DNA of 64,000 nt from Gammaproteobacteria bacterium UBA2965 (GTDB taxonomy: Bacteria; Pseudomonadota; Gammaproteobacteria; Pseudomonadales; Azotimanducaceae): assembly GCA_002348385.1 (NCBI GenBank), contig DEBD01000013.1:350817-414816 (forward strand), in the 5' to 3' direction. Positions 53,379-61,571 of this stretch are shown here, piece after piece; the stretch's first letter is position 1; each line of letters begins with the position of its first letter. A program made the translations under genes and the position numbers. The notes beneath the pieces were generated by a model, which saw nothing but the letters and a program-made list of their open reading frames with translations, was not told where the DNA came from and made no database searches.

Positions 53379-54458
53379 CTACCAGCCCGCGAGCACGGCG
53401 GCCCGCTCACGATGGACCGAAGGGCTACCGAAATAGCTGCGGTCGAACATGGCACGCTTGAGCCAGAACTGGCAATGGAACTCCCAGGTATAGCCTATGC
53501 CTCCGTGAAGCATGACCATCGTTCGAGACGCGTCCACATAACGCTCGGTGAGGTGGGCTTTGGCAATTGCGGCAAGACGCGGGGCCTCTTCCGGACGATG
53601 ATCGAAAGCATACGCTGCATACCAAACCAACGCCCGGGCTGGCTCAACCTCGGCCGCCGCATCGGCAATCTGATGCTTCACGCCCTGAAAGTGCGACAGG
53701 GTCCTGCCGAACTGCACACGTTGGCTGGTGTAATCCACCGTGAGCTCCACGGATTTGTGTGCCCCGCCGTAGGCGTCCGCGGCCAGCAAGATGAGGGCGG
53801 CATCGCGCACACGCTCGGCGATCGAGCTGTCGCCGGTTAGCAACTCGCAAGGTGCTCTGTCCAGGCTCAGCCCCCCAATGCGTCGGGTACGATCAACGCC
53901 GTCCCACTCTTGCGTGCTCACGCCTTCAGCGCTGCGTTCCACTAGAGCCATCCGCCCACCTTCGATACCGACCAGAAACAAGTCTGCATCGGATGGGAAC
54001 AGCACGTTCTTCTTGGTACCGCTCACGCGATTTTCGCTTACCGTTAGGGTCCACTGATCGGGTTGCCATGCGTCTCCTTGCTCAGCAAAAGCAACGCTGC
54101 CTATCAACTCACCGGACGCAAGCTTCGGCAGCCATTGCGTTTTTTGCTCTTCGCTACCACCGAGCGTCAACGCCAGTGTCGTCAAAGCGTGCCCCAGGAG
54201 CGGGCCGGGTGCGGCCGTATACCCCATAGCATCGGCCACTACCGCTAAATCCAACAGCTCGAGCCCCACACCACCGTACTGCTCTTCTACCAGCAGTCCC
54301 GCCAAGCCAAGCTCTGCCGAACGGTTCCAAAGCTCGCGGTCCAACAGCTCATCGCCATCGTAGATTTCCAGCAGCCGAGTGGTGGGTGCTTCCGTTTCGA
54401 AGAAGCGCCGGACCGTGTCCTGCAGCATGTTCTGCTCTTCGCTGAGATCGAAGTCCAT
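53379..54458 (-). CDS. Acyl-CoA dehydrogenase-fold protein, small (beta-like) partner
   Basis: 359 residues, shorter than ordinary acyl-CoA dehydrogenases. The C-terminal half has VQFGRTLSHFQGVKHQIAD and MVMLHGGIGYTWEF, the pattern of beta partners in heteromeric steroid-type acyl-CoA dehydrogenases. The central substrate and FAD-contact region is diverged (VAFAEQGDAWQPDQW). It lies 6 bases after the double-hotdog gene, and the large partner candidate is 55735-56979. FAD-dependent desaturation of an acyl-CoA is expected only in complex with a partner. Confidence 0.84.
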   Translation of the reverse strand: MDFDLSEEQNMLQDTVRRFFETEAPTTRLLEIYDGDELLDRELWNRSAELGLAGLLVEEQYGGVGLELLDLAVVADAMGYTAAPGPLLGHALTTLALTLGGSEEQKTQWLPKLASGELIGSVAFAEQGDAWQPDQWTLTVSENRVSGTKKNVLFPSDADLFLVGIEGGRMALVERSAEGVSTQEWDGVDRTRRIGGLSLDRAPCELLTGDSSIAERVRDAALILLAADAYGGAHKSVELTVDYTSQRVQFGRTLSHFQGVKHQIADAAAEVEPARALVWYAAYAFDHRPEEAPRLAAIAKAHLTERYVDASRTMVMLHGGIGYTWEFHCQFWLKRAMFDRSYFGSPSVHRERAAVLAGW

Positions 54459-54463
54459 GTCAG

Positions 54464-55738
54464 CTAACCAGTGCGGCCCCTTTGGGATGCTTCCGTCATC
54501 ATGGCCGCGCCGCGCTCGGACAGCTCCTCCATAGGTTCGGGCAGCACTACAGGGCCACTCTCACGGGAAGGCAAGATGACTACTGCAGTACCAGGACAGG
54601 TGACCCATCCTCGTTGAGAAGTGCCTTGGATTTCGATCTCGACGATGCAGTGGCGACCTTCGCGCCGCTTACCCCGCACGGTGCCTTCCATAAGATGCCA
54701 ATCGCCGATGAAGTTGAACGCCCGAATCTGTCCGGTGAGCTTCCACAACCATCCGTCGTCCCCCATCCAATTGGTGACCAAGTGGGTCAGCCAGTTCATT
54801 CGCATGTCACCGTAGTCATACGCAAGCGGCAAGCCAATCTCGCGCGCCCTTTCGTGCTCCCAGTGCAAGCGCTGCACTACGTCTGGCACGCCATGGCTGT
54901 TCTTGGCATAAAAGCCACCAATCTTCTGACGAGTTTTCCATTGGAAACGCAAGGGCCCATGCCCGTAATGACCCATACCCCGCCCCAGGTGCTCGGCAAT
55001 GATATCCGTGACGGTGAGCGGGCCCTTGGCCAACGGCTGCAACTTATCTCCTACCTGCACGTCCTCCCAGTAGCGCGTCTCGGCTCCACGCACGATCTCG
55101 GCCGCATAGATCTCATCGATCGCCGCAATATCCTCGTCGGTGTATGGCCACAACTCCACGCCCTCGTGTTTGTTGGTCTTCTTTGACCCGCTTCGCTCCG
55201 AAGCAACCAGCAACGTCTCGCTCATACCCGCTGGTCCGCCGGTATGGTCCACATACAGGTTGCGCGTATTCATGTGCACCGATTTACCGCCGGTGAACTT
55301 GCTGCTTTCCCTCACATCCACGCTGGATCGGGAGATGTCGTAATAGATGTTGTCGCCCGGACTCACCGGCCGGTACCACTCCCAGGACTGGCCGGACACG
55401 TACTCTCCTGCGCCCGGAAACAGGTGGCGAAACTGCTTTTTCTGCTCCGCGGTGAATTTCGGCGTCTCACACACACCGGTGATGGTGAGGTAGGTGGGCG
55501 AGCCGATCTGGCGGCGCCAGCGTGTAGTCTGTCCGTAATCCGGATCGAACCACAAGGGATTGTCGTCACCAAGGCTGAACGCAAAGTGCGATATGCCTGC
55601 GGCCGTGGGCTGCGCATCGTGATGCGCTACGTGGTCCGGCTGCGGCACGCCCACCTGGGAACGCGCGCGTTCGATTTCCGCATCGGTAATCGCAATGCGG
55701 TGTTGCACGCCCTCGGTGGCAGCAGATTCGTCACTCAT
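54464..55738 (-). CDS. Double-hotdog (FAS1-like/MaoC-like) dehydratase-family protein
   Basis: 424 residues from the ATG that overlaps the upstream acyl-CoA dehydrogenase stop (ATGA). Two hotdog modules are apparent: one from ~15-170 with PLWFDPDYGQTTRWRRQIGSPTYL and SGQSWEWYRPVSPGDN, and one from ~215-400 with RYWEDVQVGDKLQPLAKGPLTVTDI. This is the layout of FAS1-like dehydratase/MaoC proteins that add water to enoyl-CoAs. The clear catalytic Asp/His pair is not readable with certainty. Its position between dehydrogenases suggests the hydration step after them. Confidence 0.8.
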   Translation of the reverse strand: MSDESAATEGVQHRIAITDAEIERARSQVGVPQPDHVAHHDAQPTAAGISHFAFSLGDDNPLWFDPDYGQTTRWRRQIGSPTYLTITGVCETPKFTAEQKKQFRHLFPGAGEYVSGQSWEWYRPVSPGDNIYYDISRSSVDVRESSKFTGGKSVHMNTRNLYVDHTGGPAGMSETLLVASERSGSKKTNKHEGVELWPYTDEDIAAIDEIYAAEIVRGAETRYWEDVQVGDKLQPLAKGPLTVTDIIAEHLGRGMGHYGHGPLRFQWKTRQKIGGFYAKNSHGVPDVVQRLHWEHERAREIGLPLAYDYGDMRMNWLTHLVTNWMGDDGWLWKLTGQIRAFNFIGDWHLMEGTVRGKRREGRHCIVEIEIQGTSQRGWVTCPGTAVVILPSRESGPVVLPEPMEELSERGAAMMTEASQRGRTG

Positions 55739-56979
55739 TTCGTTTCCCCCGGTTGATCGTCTCGGGGCAACCCCAGGCCCCGCTCCGCGATGATATTGCG
55801 CTGAATGTTCGACGTTCCGCCGCCCATGGTGGCTGCCAGCGAGCCCAGCACCTGGTTTACCCAACGCTCATTGCCGACCGCTTTCGACGGGTGCCTGGAC
55901 ACGGCACTGTCTTCGCCGGTGTCCTGCCCCGTGCCATGAGCGACAGAGGAAGCGAGCAACAATGAGTCGTCTCCGATGAGCTCGTTGACGATGCGGGCCA
56001 CCTCCAGGCCGATGGTGTGCATGGTAACGAACTTGTTCATGTATTCGAGCGCACCCGCACTCTCACCCTTGGCGTCCTTGGAAAACTGGTACTGGCCCGA
56101 CCAGTAGGAAGACAGCACGAAACCTTCCAAGGCTACCAACCACTGACGTACCTCCGGGTCTTTGATGGCCTGGACCCCATTGCGCGACGTGCGCTTAGCT
56201 AAGCCCACAGTCTTGCGATACAACTCGCGGCCCTGCTCCGGGCCCCCTAGCTGGTTGCGCTCGAACTTCAGCGTGGTTCGGGAAACCTCCCAGCCTTTTC
56301 CACGCTCACCAACAATCCAGTCGGCCGGCGTCTTGGCGTCGGTGAAGAATACCTCGTTGAAGGAGGCACCCCCGGTAATCTGCCGCAAGCGGCGCACCTC
56401 GATACCTGGCTGATTCATGTCCAGGAGCAGGTAGGAGATACCCGCGTGCCTCGGCTCGTCGGGCTCGGTGCGCACTAGCGCGAACATGTACTGAGCGAGA
56501 TGCGCGCGGCTGGTCCATACCTTTTGTCCGTTGATGACCCACTCGTCCCCAACCAGCTCGGCACGCGTGCGCAAGCTCGCAAGATCCGACCCAGCACCCG
56601 GTTCGGAGTAGCCCTGACACCAGATGTGGTCGCCGTGAATGGCCGGCGGGATGAACTTCTCCTTCTGCCACTCGCTCCCCCACTGGAGCAACGTTGGCAC
56701 CACCCTGGAGATGCCGTTTCCCTCAATTTCTCTGGGCGCGCGCGCCGCGATGAACTCTTCAGTAATGATGCGTGCTTTCAGGGGATCGGCTTGCTGCTCC
56801 GAGCCGCCAAAGCGTCGGGGAATGCCGCGGTACAGGTAGCCCTGGTCGATGGCTTTGAGCCGAAAGTCGCGAACCTGATCAGCCCGATCTGCATCGCCCT
56901 TAGGCGGCCAATTCCCAGCCAGGAACGCGCGCACCTCCTCCTGATACGCAAGATACTCAGCCGAGTAGTCAAGGTTCAT
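55735..56979 (-). CDS. Acyl-CoA dehydrogenase, large partner
   Basis: 414 residues with AGGGAGGAG before the ATG. Segments WCQGYSEPGAGSDLASLRTR and DEWVINGQKVWTSRAH are the FAD/substrate site; the C-terminus has MGGGTSNIQRNIIAERGLGLP. The usual MCAD-type catalytic Glu position (YEGT) is Gly, while a Glu is present in TLKFERNQ, where isovaleryl-CoA dehydrogenase has its base. It desaturates an acyl-CoA and passes electrons to ETF. Likely partner: 53379-54458. Confidence 0.93.
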   Translation of the reverse strand: MNLDYSAEYLAYQEEVRAFLAGNWPPKGDADRADQVRDFRLKAIDQGYLYRGIPRRFGGSEQQADPLKARIITEEFIAARAPREIEGNGISRVVPTLLQWGSEWQKEKFIPPAIHGDHIWCQGYSEPGAGSDLASLRTRAELVGDEWVINGQKVWTSRAHLAQYMFALVRTEPDEPRHAGISYLLLDMNQPGIEVRRLRQITGGASFNEVFFTDAKTPADWIVGERGKGWEVSRTTLKFERNQLGGPEQGRELYRKTVGLAKRTSRNGVQAIKDPEVRQWLVALEGFVLSSYWSGQYQFSKDAKGESAGALEYMNKFVTMHTIGLEVARIVNELIGDDSLLLASSVAHGTGQDTGEDSAVSRHPSKAVGNERWVNQVLGSLAATMGGGTSNIQRNIIAERGLGLPRDDQPGETK

Positions 56980-57112
56980 GATGCTCCTCCCTCAAGGATC
57001 GAATCTACGCCAAGGAGCGTAGGAGCGCAAAAACGGCCACATCGCCCATCACATCTGCACCTGGAGCCCTGGCGAATCGCAGCCAGCACGGATTCCGATC
57101 CCATCTCAGACG

Positions 57113-58138
57113 CTACTCCAGGGGAGCCGCCAACGCGTCCGACAAGTGCATGTCCAGATTTCCGAACAAGCTGGCCAACAGGTGCGAGCGTTTCAGCAGG
57201 AGGTGAGCGTCGTGCTCATCGGTTCCGCCAATGGCGCCGTGCACCTGAATGTTCGTCTGACAGTTCCTATGCGCCGCATCGATGGCCAAGCTGGCCGACG
57301 CTGCCGCTTGAAAACCTGCATCCGACCGGCCTTGATCAGCGCATACCGCCGCGAACCAAAGCTGAGCGCGCGCAGCGTCGACGCGTACTGCAGCTTCAGC
57401 GCATGGATGGCGCACTGCCTGGAAAGCCCCGATGGGCTTACCGAACTGCTCGCGCACCTTGGCATACTCCACAGCCATGTCGCGGGCAGCCTCGCCAACG
57501 CCCACGAGCATGGCCGACGTGAGGATCACGGCCTGGTGATAGAGCGCCCGGTCGTTGTCTGAAACCGCAAAGGTGGGGTGAGCGCCGGCAAGATCGAGGT
57601 TACCGAGCGACACCGTCGCATCGATACATCCCCGCTCGGCAAGCGCCATATCCGGCGTGATCTCGAGCAATGCTGCCGAATCGCGGCCCAAGAACACCAC
57701 GTAGTCGCACCCCCGGGCACCCAGAACCCGAAACTGACCCTGCATAGGCCGGTGACAGTCCATGCTCGGATCTTCGATCACAGCTAGGCCCACCCTGGTG
57801 TCGCCGGCCAGAATCGAGCCCACCAAGGCTTCCTGCCCCCCACGTGATGCCACCCTCGCCCCCAGCACGGCGCCTAGCGCGGGCACCGGTCCCAGGTGAC
57901 GTCCCACCTCGGTAAACAGCAAGGCTTCTTCCGGCAGGCCGTAACCAAGCCCGCCCAACTCCGGTTCGAGCCCCAGCGAGTACCATCCAAGCTCCGCAAT
58001 CTTCTGCATGGCTGCCTTGTCGGGCTCGGTGCACTCGTTGCCCTGGCCTCGATGCCGCTCACGGGGAAACTCCGTGGTGAGCACGTCCACCACCGAATCT
58101 ACGATCTGAACCTGTTCTTCAGTGGGAAGCAGATCCAA
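57113..58138 (-). CDS. Acyl-CoA dehydrogenase-fold protein, small partner
   Basis: 341 residues starting at a TTG, supported by AGGGAGG about eight bases upstream inside the previous gene's end. It carries EQFGKPIGAFQAVRHPCAEA and IQVHGAIGGTDEHDAHL, the short partner pattern. The substrate-contact region is reduced. It lies five bases after the large partner 58144-59316 and appears to be its heteromeric counterpart. Confidence 0.84.
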   Translation of the reverse strand: MDLLPTEEQVQIVDSVVDVLTTEFPRERHRGQGNECTEPDKAAMQKIAELGWYSLGLEPELGGLGYGLPEEALLFTEVGRHLGPVPALGAVLGARVASRGGQEALVGSILAGDTRVGLAVIEDPSMDCHRPMQGQFRVLGARGCDYVVFLGRDSAALLEITPDMALAERGCIDATVSLGNLDLAGAHPTFAVSDNDRALYHQAVILTSAMLVGVGEAARDMAVEYAKVREQFGKPIGAFQAVRHPCAEAAVRVDAARAQLWFAAVCADQGRSDAGFQAAASASLAIDAAHRNCQTNIQVHGAIGGTDEHDAHLLLKRSHLLASLFGNLDMHLSDALAAPLE

Positions 58139-58143
58139 TTCTG

Positions 58144-59316
58144 CTACCTCCCTTTCGGCATGCCGAGAACCCGGTCGGCAATGATCTCTTTTTGAATCTC
58201 GCTGGTACCTCCGCCGATGGAGGCCAGATAGCTGCGCAAGTAGTCGTGCGTCCAGCCGGTATCCCCGTATTCGTACTCCAACATGCTGGGCCCCAGGATC
58301 TCTGCAGCGATCCGTTGCAGGTCCTGAGACAAGTCGGCAAACGAAAGCTTGATCATGGATCCTTCAGGACCTGGCATGCCAGTGCGCTCGTTGCGGGAAA
58401 TCGCCGCGTAGGTCATCGCCTGCAACGCCGCCACGTTTGCCCGTAACCGTGCCAGCTTACGCGCGATCTCGTCATCATCGATGGCCATCCTGCCCATCGC
58501 TCCCTTTGGGGTTTTCCGGGCAAGCTCGATCAGCTCTTCCACTTTGCGCGCCAGAGCAATCTGTCGCGACATAAATGCAGTGCCACGCTCGAAGGATAAG
58601 GTCGACATGGCGACAGACCAACCGCCGTTGATCTCACCGACGACGTTGTCGAGTGGAATCCGAACGTCGTCGTAAAACACCTCGCAGAAGTGCCGCTCCC
58701 CCGACATCGTACGAATCGGGCGAACCTCCACCCCCGGCAGAGACATGTCACAGATAATCCAGGTGATGCCTTTGTGCTTCTTTACATCCGGATCGGTACG
58801 CACCAGCAGTTCCTGATAGTCGGCCACATGTGCATAGCTGGTCCAGATCTTCTGGCCATTTACCACCAGATGGTCACCGTCCAACACGCCGCGGGTCCGC
58901 AGGCTGGCGAGGTCGGACCCGGACGAGGGTTCCGAAAAACCCTGGCACCAGATGGTCTCACCGCGCAGGATCTTCGGCAGGTGGAAAGCCTGGTGCGCCT
59001 CGCTGCCGCGGGCTATTAGCGTTGGGCCACCATGATTCAAACCTACGAAGCACGACCCCACATCCGGCGCGTTGGCCTTCGCGTACTCTTCGTGCCAGAT
59101 GAGCTGCTGAGTAGTGGACATGCCACAACCGCCAAACGCTTTCGGCCAGTTGATGCCGGCCCAACCCGCGTCAAACTGCTTGCGCTGCCAGGCGACGTCA
59201 TAGGCTCGCTTCTCGGCGCCCTCTAGAGGCTGGGGATCCCGAGGCGCGTTGTCTTGCAGCCAATCGCGTACCTCTTCGCGAAAGCGCTGTTCGTCCACCG
59301 TGAAATCAAGATTCAT
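58144..59316 (-). CDS. Acyl-CoA dehydrogenase, large partner
   Basis: 390 residues. WCQGFSEPSSGSDLASLRTR, LVVNGQKIWTSYAHVADYQE and the C-terminal SIGGGTSEIQKEIIADRVLG are standard. As in 55735-56979, the MCAD-type Glu is Gly and a Glu is found in LSFERGT at the isovaleryl-CoA dehydrogenase position. It is transcribed with the small partner directly downstream. Confidence 0.93.
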   Translation of the reverse strand: MNLDFTVDEQRFREEVRDWLQDNAPRDPQPLEGAEKRAYDVAWQRKQFDAGWAGINWPKAFGGCGMSTTQQLIWHEEYAKANAPDVGSCFVGLNHGGPTLIARGSEAHQAFHLPKILRGETIWCQGFSEPSSGSDLASLRTRGVLDGDHLVVNGQKIWTSYAHVADYQELLVRTDPDVKKHKGITWIICDMSLPGVEVRPIRTMSGERHFCEVFYDDVRIPLDNVVGEINGGWSVAMSTLSFERGTAFMSRQIALARKVEELIELARKTPKGAMGRMAIDDDEIARKLARLRANVAALQAMTYAAISRNERTGMPGPEGSMIKLSFADLSQDLQRIAAEILGPSMLEYEYGDTGWTHDYLRSYLASIGGGTSEIQKEIIADRVLGMPKGR

Positions 59317-59439
59317 GCGCTACAATCCAGAACATTGCACCATAAGAAGGTCTTGTAGCTGGCACATAGGCTGGTCCACATAATAAAGGAAGGACAATCA
59401 GGCACCTCTATCGCTTCAGACTCATTCAAATCTGCACTT

Positions 59440-59457
59440 TTGTATAACTAATTACAA
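59440..59457. promoter_or_regulatory. AT-rich inverted repeat upstream of acyl-CoA dehydrogenase genes
   Basis: TTGTA-N8-TACAA in an unusually AT-rich stretch between the large acyl-CoA dehydrogenase gene and the SnoaL-like gene, both minus strand. A regulator site for the dehydrogenase genes is possible. The arms are only five bases, so chance is not excluded. Confidence 0.25.
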
Positions 59458-59522
59458 TAGGTAGCCTCTATTCCGGCAACCCCTCTCGCCGATCCAGTTC
59501 GCGCCACAGTCGTAGCGCGAAC

Positions 59523-59960
59523 CTACTCATCGTGAAACGTCGAGGCCTCGTTGTTCCAATGCAGCTTGACGCGCCGGCGCGCGATCAACCACTCATCACC
59601 GCGCTTCTTGAAGTGGTCGATATAGGTTCCCATGTGATCGGGGCCGAATTTGGTGAACACGATGAAATACGTCCAGCAGTGGGCCTCGGTGTCGGAGGCA
59701 AACTCGATTCGACACGTGGTTAGGTTGTGCCGCACGAAGCCAACGCCCTTTTCGGGACTGCTGGCCCGCTTGGCCACTCCTTCACCCAATCCGTCGATGA
59801 TGGCCTGCCGACCTTGAAATTCGCCATTGGCGCTTTCGAGCACCCCGTCTTCGAAAAACGCAGATGCCAGGCCCTCCAGCCGGCCCCGGTCTCCCTCGGT
59901 GTTGTATACGGACATGGTGTGTTTGATCGCCTCTCGCGCCAGTGCCTGCTCAGGGGTCAT
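59523..59960 (-). CDS. SnoaL-like (NTF2-fold) protein, copy 3
   Basis: 145 residues from the ATG preceded by GGGAGGAACC; the longer in-frame start is not needed. The fold is suggested by EQALAREAIKHTMSVYNTEGDRGRLEGLASAFFED at the N-terminus and by FKKRGDEWLIARRRVKLHWN near the C-terminus. It resembles the ring-cyclase, isomerase and dehydratase family; catalytic residues are not identifiable. It stands alone upstream of the acyl-CoA dehydrogenase pairs. Confidence 0.8.
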   Translation of the reverse strand: MTPEQALAREAIKHTMSVYNTEGDRGRLEGLASAFFEDGVLESANGEFQGRQAIIDGLGEGVAKRASSPEKGVGFVRHNLTTCRIEFASDTEAHCWTYFIVFTKFGPDHMGTYIDHFKKRGDEWLIARRRVKLHWNNEASTFHDE

Positions 59961-60101
59961 GGTTCCTCCCACCCCATCACCGCGACGGTTCACCGCGCCC
60001 TCAGGGGAAATTGTTCTTCACTCCAAAGGCTACCCAATGACCAATTGAGCAGCAAATGGGAAGGTCACCACCAGCGCGACAGATCTGCCGATCAACCCAT
60101 G

Positions 60102-60110
60102 TGCTATCCT
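60102..60110 (+). promoter_or_regulatory. Possible extended -10 element upstream of the isochorismatase-fold gene
   Basis: TGCTATCCT, identical to the string at 50948-50956, lies 23 bases before the ATG of the isochorismatase-fold gene. A -35 is not apparent. Confidence 0.3.
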
Positions 60111-60133
60111 GCGCGGCCGCTGGGGAGATTGCC

Positions 60134-60757
60134 ATGCCATTCGACGTTACGCCGCTGATTCAACCGGGACACACCGCACTGCTGACTAACGAGGTGCAGT
60201 CGAGCGTTGTGCACGGCGAAGGCGATCTGGCGAATAACGCTCGGAAGATTCTCGGGAACATCGTGACCTTGGCGAATGCGGCCCGCACGGCGGGCGTGCC
60301 CGTGGTTCATGCGGTGAAGCTGTTCCGACGCGATGGAGTGGCACGCAATCGCAACATCGTACTGTACCAGCTACGCGGAGAGCTCCCCGACGACGGCGCT
60401 CCGCCAGAACCCGATAGCCGATATCAGGAAGGCGCCCAAGTGGTCCCCGAACTGGGTCCCGACGAGCGCGACCTGGTGATGACGCGTCTGCATGGAATGG
60501 GCGCGGTACACGATAGCGGAATCGACCCGGTCCTGCGTACGCTCGGCGTGAGCACCGTGGTACTCGTGGGGGTGTCACTGAACGTAGGCATACCGAATAG
60601 CGTGATGGACCTTGTCAATCGCGGCTTCGATGTAGTGGTGCCTTCCGATGCCGTGGCGGGAACGCCTGCGGAATACCAGGATCAAATCATGCGCTACACC
60701 ATCAGAAACCTGGCGCGAGTGGTCCCCACACAGACCATCGTGCAGGCATGGCAATAG
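60134..60757 (+). CDS. Isochorismatase-fold protein lacking the catalytic cysteine
   Basis: 207 residues from the ATG preceded by GGGAGATT. The family pattern is recognisable: HTALLTNEVQSSVV at the start and VVLVGVSLNVGIPNSVMDLVNRGF where active enzymes have the N-V-C-V motif. The Cys is Gly, the first acidic residue of the triad reads Glu (NEVQ instead of DMQ), and the Lys region reads VMTRLHG with Arg. All three triad places are altered, so ordinary cysteine hydrolase activity is unlikely. The frame is intact and the rest is well ordered. It diverges from the SnoaL-like gene. Confidence 0.84.
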   Translation: MPFDVTPLIQPGHTALLTNEVQSSVVHGEGDLANNARKILGNIVTLANAARTAGVPVVHAVKLFRRDGVARNRNIVLYQLRGELPDDGAPPEPDSRYQEGAQVVPELGPDERDLVMTRLHGMGAVHDSGIDPVLRTLGVSTVVLVGVSLNVGIPNSVMDLVNRGFDVVVPSDAVAGTPAEYQDQIMRYTIRNLARVVPTQTIVQAWQ

Positions 60758-60761
60758 CGCG

Positions 60762-61541
60762 CTAGTGCTTGTACTCCGAACCGCCGGCCACTGACACAAC
60801 GCTTCCTGACGTAAAACTCGACGCGTTGGACGCCAGAAACAAGGCGGCTCCAACTACCTCGTGCGGCTCTCCGAGCCTCTGCAAGACGTGCTTCTCTTCC
60901 GCTCGCGCCTGTGCGGCTTCCAGATCCCACGCCTTGGAGATGTCGGTGAGGAACGGACCCGGCATCAGGCAGTTCACCCGGACGTTGGGAGCGAACGCCC
61001 ACGCAAATCCCGTAGTCATGGCGTGCAGTCCCGCCTTGGCAGCCGCGTACGGAATGATATTCGGAGTGGGCGCCATGGCGCCGCCGCTGGACACAAAAAT
61101 GATGGAGCCTCCATCTCCTTCTGCCATACGCGTGCCTATCAGGGACGTCAGCCGGAAGTGGCCCTTCATGTTCACCGACATTACTTTGTCGTAAAGCGCT
61201 TCTGTTACGTCCGTGACGTGTTCGTATATGGGCGACATACCAGCGTTGTTCACCAGCACGTCGACGTGGCCGAACTCCTCGTAAGCTGCACGCACCAGGC
61301 GCTCCATATCATCCCAATTGCCCGTATGTGCTTGCATCGGCAAGGCGCGCCGGCCAGTGGTGGATTCAACTTCTGCGGCCAGCGCCTCGCAACTCTCCAG
61401 CTTGCGACTGGCGATGATGACGTCAGCACCCGCTTTGGCGAAAGCCAGCACCATCTCCTTACCAAGCCCTCGGCTGCCGCCGGTCACCAGAGCAACCTTG
61501 CCACTCATGTCGAATACGCTCGCTATGGCGCGCTCGTCCAT
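60762..61541 (-). CDS. Short-chain dehydrogenase/reductase
   Basis: 259 residues with GAGGGATGAGG before the ATG. TGGSRGLGKEMVLAFAKAG, VNNAGMSPIY, FVSSGGA (Ser) and YAAAK (Tyr and Lys) are intact. It lies downstream of an acyl-CoA dehydrogenase, 30 bases away, so it may oxidise a 3-hydroxyacyl-CoA or another hydroxyl product. It converges on the isochorismatase-fold gene. Confidence 0.92.
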   Translation of the reverse strand: MDERAIASVFDMSGKVALVTGGSRGLGKEMVLAFAKAGADVIIASRKLESCEALAAEVESTTGRRALPMQAHTGNWDDMERLVRAAYEEFGHVDVLVNNAGMSPIYEHVTDVTEALYDKVMSVNMKGHFRLTSLIGTRMAEGDGGSIIFVSSGGAMAPTPNIIPYAAAKAGLHAMTTGFAWAFAPNVRVNCLMPGPFLTDISKAWDLEAAQARAEEKHVLQRLGEPHEVVGAALFLASNASSFTSGSVVSVAGGSEYKH

Positions 61542-61571
61542 ATCCTCATCCCTCTCGCTATTCAGTGCACG

